Of a stretch of 64,000 bases of DNA, positions 60,619 to 64,000 are shown one piece after another. The notes under the pieces are model-generated. The model searched no databases. It had not been told where the DNA came from and saw nothing but the letters and a program-made list of their open reading frames with translations. Source of the stretch: Phalacrocorax aristotelis (taxonomy: Eukaryota > Chordata > Aves > Suliformes > Phalacrocoracidae); assembly GCF_949628215.1 (NCBI RefSeq), contig NC_134284.1:5214850-5278849 (forward strand), in the 5' to 3' direction. The position numbers and the translations under genes are program-made. Every line of letters starts with the position of its first letter. The stretch's first letter is position 1.

Positions 60619-63600
60619 CAAATGATTTGTCTTTCATTTTATTATAAGTATTCTTTGGTTAAAAAAATGAGACCAAACGCTCTGGGACCTGGGAACTCCC
60701 AGCAAACCTGTCAGTGCCTTCACTGCATGTATGTCCTAACAGATGGAGGCATGTTAAGTCATGGTTTCCTATCAGTAAGAGTTTACAGTTTTAATTTTGA
60801 AACTTGAAACAAAAGAAGCATCATATATCAAGGTTTACAAAGAAACAGCCTTGAGGGTAGACCCACTAAGTGGAACAAGTGGAAGGAAATCTCTCATAGT
60901 AGTTTACTGGGTTTAGGAATGTTTCTTCTGTTGCATTTATTATAACCCAAGTATTTTAATATTAATTTATTGAAAGCTGAAGCTTCTGTGAAGGAATTAT
61001 GTTAATACATTTAGAATGCGATTTATAACTAATTAGCTCAATCCAAGAGAGTCATAAATTGTTTTCTGTGGGCTATAAAGATATATGACAAAACATTAAT
61101 TCAAACTGACAGTTTACTCATCTTCCCCCATCTCTTCAAATCCAGAGATAAAGAAGTGAAACATTTATTGTACTAATGCACAAGAATAAAATTTTTGCTG
61201 TATAAACATACAATTGTTATTATCATGATTATTTTCACATCACCGTACATGTGTCTTAGGCAGTTCTTGCTATTCTTTGTTGCTGTTTGACCCAGATACT
61301 GCAATTATAAGTTGCCTACTTTCCATGGGCTTTTGTGTTCCTCAGCATGACTTTTTATAACTGTGTTCTTTGACTTTTATTTTTTCTTTTTTTTTTTTTT
61401 AAGGTAATATCTAAAAGGTGAAGTACAGAATGACCTGTGACACTTTCATTAAAATAGTGGAACTGGTCAGTCATAGTATGAACTATGTACAGACTGGAGT
61501 TCACCTAAACTTGATTTAGGAAATCAATAAAGCATTTATTAAGAAGTACAGGTGGTTAGTTAGTCATGTGCTCAGATGACAGCCATTACAGGTGCTTGAA
61601 AAGATTAGATTTCATGCTAATTTTATACTCAAATGGAAATTTAAAAAACCCAGATAATAACAATAGGCAGTTTACACAGTTTCAGGGAAACTTTTGCTGT
61701 TCCTCCCGCCTCTTATTTTCTAGAAAAACATTAAAACTGGCCGTTAGATGCGCTCTGCAGTTAAGCAGAACTGATTTTACTCTTTGAATATATGAGGACG
61801 TATTTAGTACCTGTCTTCAATTTACTTATCATTAGAAGACATTTTACTGAGGTGCCGTTGTAGTTGCCTACCATCGGCTTGCAATAGAAATATTCAAATA
61901 TTTCTATATACTTTTGCTTTTGGACAGAGAAGGTGGGTGGATTTGTTAAATATGAATAAAATTTAAACATAGGCATGAAATTTTAAAAACTTTTTTACAA
62001 TTTAAACAAATTTAAAAATTTTAAACAAACACAAAGAATGAAATTTTAACATAAAGATACAAACGTAAATATAAATATGCAATACTTATCCTCACACTGC
62101 ACACAGTGCTACTGAAATGCTGGTGTGACTCTGTTAAGGCAAAGCCAACGGCTCCCACTGTTCTTAAGAAGGTTTCCAGAGTAGGGAATCACCCTGAAGT
62201 TCACACCATGGAGAGATTTTGTATGTTTTGAAAACACGGGAACATTTCTAGATTTCTGACAAACACAAATTTAATTATTCAAACTTAAACGTCACTTGCC
62301 ACTGATGTTTGCGTATTGTTGTTCAGAACCACGGTACTTTTCTTGCCTGTTCTTGCTTGCTAATTTGAAAGACTTGGCTGGTCAGAAAGGTCATTTCAAG
62401 TATTAGTGTGAATTAATAGGGTGATACTGGACATAAATTGCAACTAATTGGAGCTTAAAATGTTAAGCAAGTATGCAAAGGGCATGCTAAGTCATACCCA
62501 GCGGATTCCAGGCCAGGAATGGCAGGCATAAAGCTGGCACCCCATTCATGGCTGCGATCAGGAGTTCTCCCTTGCGCATGTGGGCATGAGGAGGGAACTG
62601 AAGTAGCCGCTGATTACGAGTGATGGAAAAATTCCTTCCATAGACTTTTTGGGGTTTGTCATTCACAGATTATGGCAATGGATATGAGCAGCAACGATTG
62701 TGCGAAATAGGGATATGCTTGGATGTATGTAGGAGATGACTAAAAAGTAGTAATGCCTTGCCCTTTTCCTCTTTTTATAGTGTGTGTCCAGGTGTATTCA
62801 GTTTGAATGCAATAATCCCATATTTTGCCATTGAAAAATATGCATTCACAGTGCAGTGAAAACTTTAGTATTTCAATGGGATAGCAATTATGATAACTAT
62901 TTATGGAAAGAAAACTAGATCTTTTAAATATGGATAATGCAGCTGATCAGTTTGATTGAGCGGAATTTGAGTGTCAAGTCACATAAGCTAGGACCCAAAC
63001 ATGAATAAGAGATGCCACTGTTAAAAGTTTACCCTCCATTTACATTTTACAACAAGCCTTAATTACAGTGGTATACATTTTGTGTGACAAATGAAGATGG
63101 TGGAATGGGATGCAGAAGTTAACTGGAGAGACCTATATGACAAGCAGTAAAACTATTGCAGGTACTTCCTTGACAAAAGCAAATTAAAAAACAGCTGTAC
63201 TCAAAACCTGCTGTGATCTTCAATCTTCTCCTCTGAGACACCCCAGCTAAGGAAGTTATTGACATAAATTTTGAAAGGAAAGGATCACAGCTAACCATTA
63301 TTGCTCTGGATGAGATTCTTTTCGGGTGGAAGAAGAAAACTTAACGCTTAGCGAGATTTGTAGGTTCAACACGTGCATTTTGAAAAGCAGTGTGGATACA
63401 CGGCAAAAGGTCTGTCTGCCTCGCCAAAGCGCATCTCGTCGTCTGGCTGTGCGGCCTCTTGTTGCTTTGTACGTAAAATGGTGTGGAAGTCGTTCTGTGG
63501 AAGACAGGCTGATGTGATTTTTAAGTTAGATAAAGAGGCTTTATTCAGTAATAAAGGCTGAATGGTGTTAAGGAATACTAACACACATCCGTAAAATCTG

Positions 63601-64000
63601 GGACAAAATCTTATGGCCTGCTCTGGCCGGGGAGCGTGTTGGTACTTAAAGAGTATTGAGGGATAGGATTATGATCAAAACAGAAAGCTTGTAACGTCTT
63701 TATGAAGTATATGCTAAGAATCAGAAAATCCTGTGATTCCGCTTTAAAAGATGGATTTTTTTTTTTGACAGGAAATAAGGAGACGTTTCAGAATTCCCCT
63801 GTTAGTGCTTCAAGGATCTTTCAAAAAAATTGGTAAGACAGTCCTTGTAAATTTGATAGAGTTGTCAACTTTGCAGTAATCTTCTCTAAAAAGGCCATTT
63901 TAGCTAAAGCTTTAAAAAAGTCAGCCTGAGGCAAAATACTAATATGAAAATTTTTAGCCTGAATAATTGAATTCTGTAGAGTGATAATTTTTTTAATGTA
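60619..64000. other. intergenic, downstream of ACTC1
   Basis: AT-rich. A short CpG-containing piece at 63,330-63,560 with open frames on both strands is not recognised. No gene supported. Confidence 0.5.

Noticed and set aside
63326..63584. Short open frames on both strands downstream of ACTC1
   Set aside because: No splice signals, family resemblance or context; not called.

Overview
This is a piece of a bird chromosome. The evidence is a long, decayed CR1 LINE of the avian type, two families of bird endogenous-retrovirus LTRs, and the vertebrate gene order AQR then ACTC1 on the same strand. The two recognised genes are interrupted by introns with GT-AG borders. I cannot name the species.

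Layout: positions 1-22,535 hold the last eleven exons of AQR (+ strand), the spliceosomal intron-binding helicase. They encode about 570 C-terminal residues, including helicase motifs II to VI, an acidic tail and the 3' UTR. Its introns carry an LTR remnant (about 1,165-1,827), a 2.8 kb CR1 (2,921-5,742, minus) and a near-perfect 19-bp minisatellite (19,361-19,526). Positions 54,880-60,620 hold the complete cardiac alpha-actin gene ACTC1 (+ strand): TATA box, CArG boxes, a non-coding exon 1, six coding exons giving 377 residues, and a poly(A) signal.

The 32 kb between them looks like an intergenic desert but appears to hold a third gene on the minus strand that I do not recognise. Twelve exon candidates between 54,209 and 26,332 join with matching codon phase at every junction, nearly all with good splice signals. 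They give an open frame of at least 532 codons ending in TAG, with AATAAA 150 bp further on. The gene would be head-to-head with ACTC1 (the first exon recognised lies about 0.9 kb from the ACTC1 start) and tail-to-tail with AQR. This is the main finding. It is a hand-built model, and its start exon is not resolved.

Inside that gene's introns are a 311-bp hAT-like MITE with an 8-bp target duplication, a 3' LTR with its polypurine tract, a GC-rich block of unknown origin, a MIR remnant, and a + strand stretch near 35.7 kb that looks like a small Cys-rich membrane protein with a frame break. A second LTR (23,850-24,676), flanked by perfect CCTTG duplications, lies between the AQR and minus-strand-gene 3' ends. 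The last 3.4 kb after ACTC1 shows nothing I can support.
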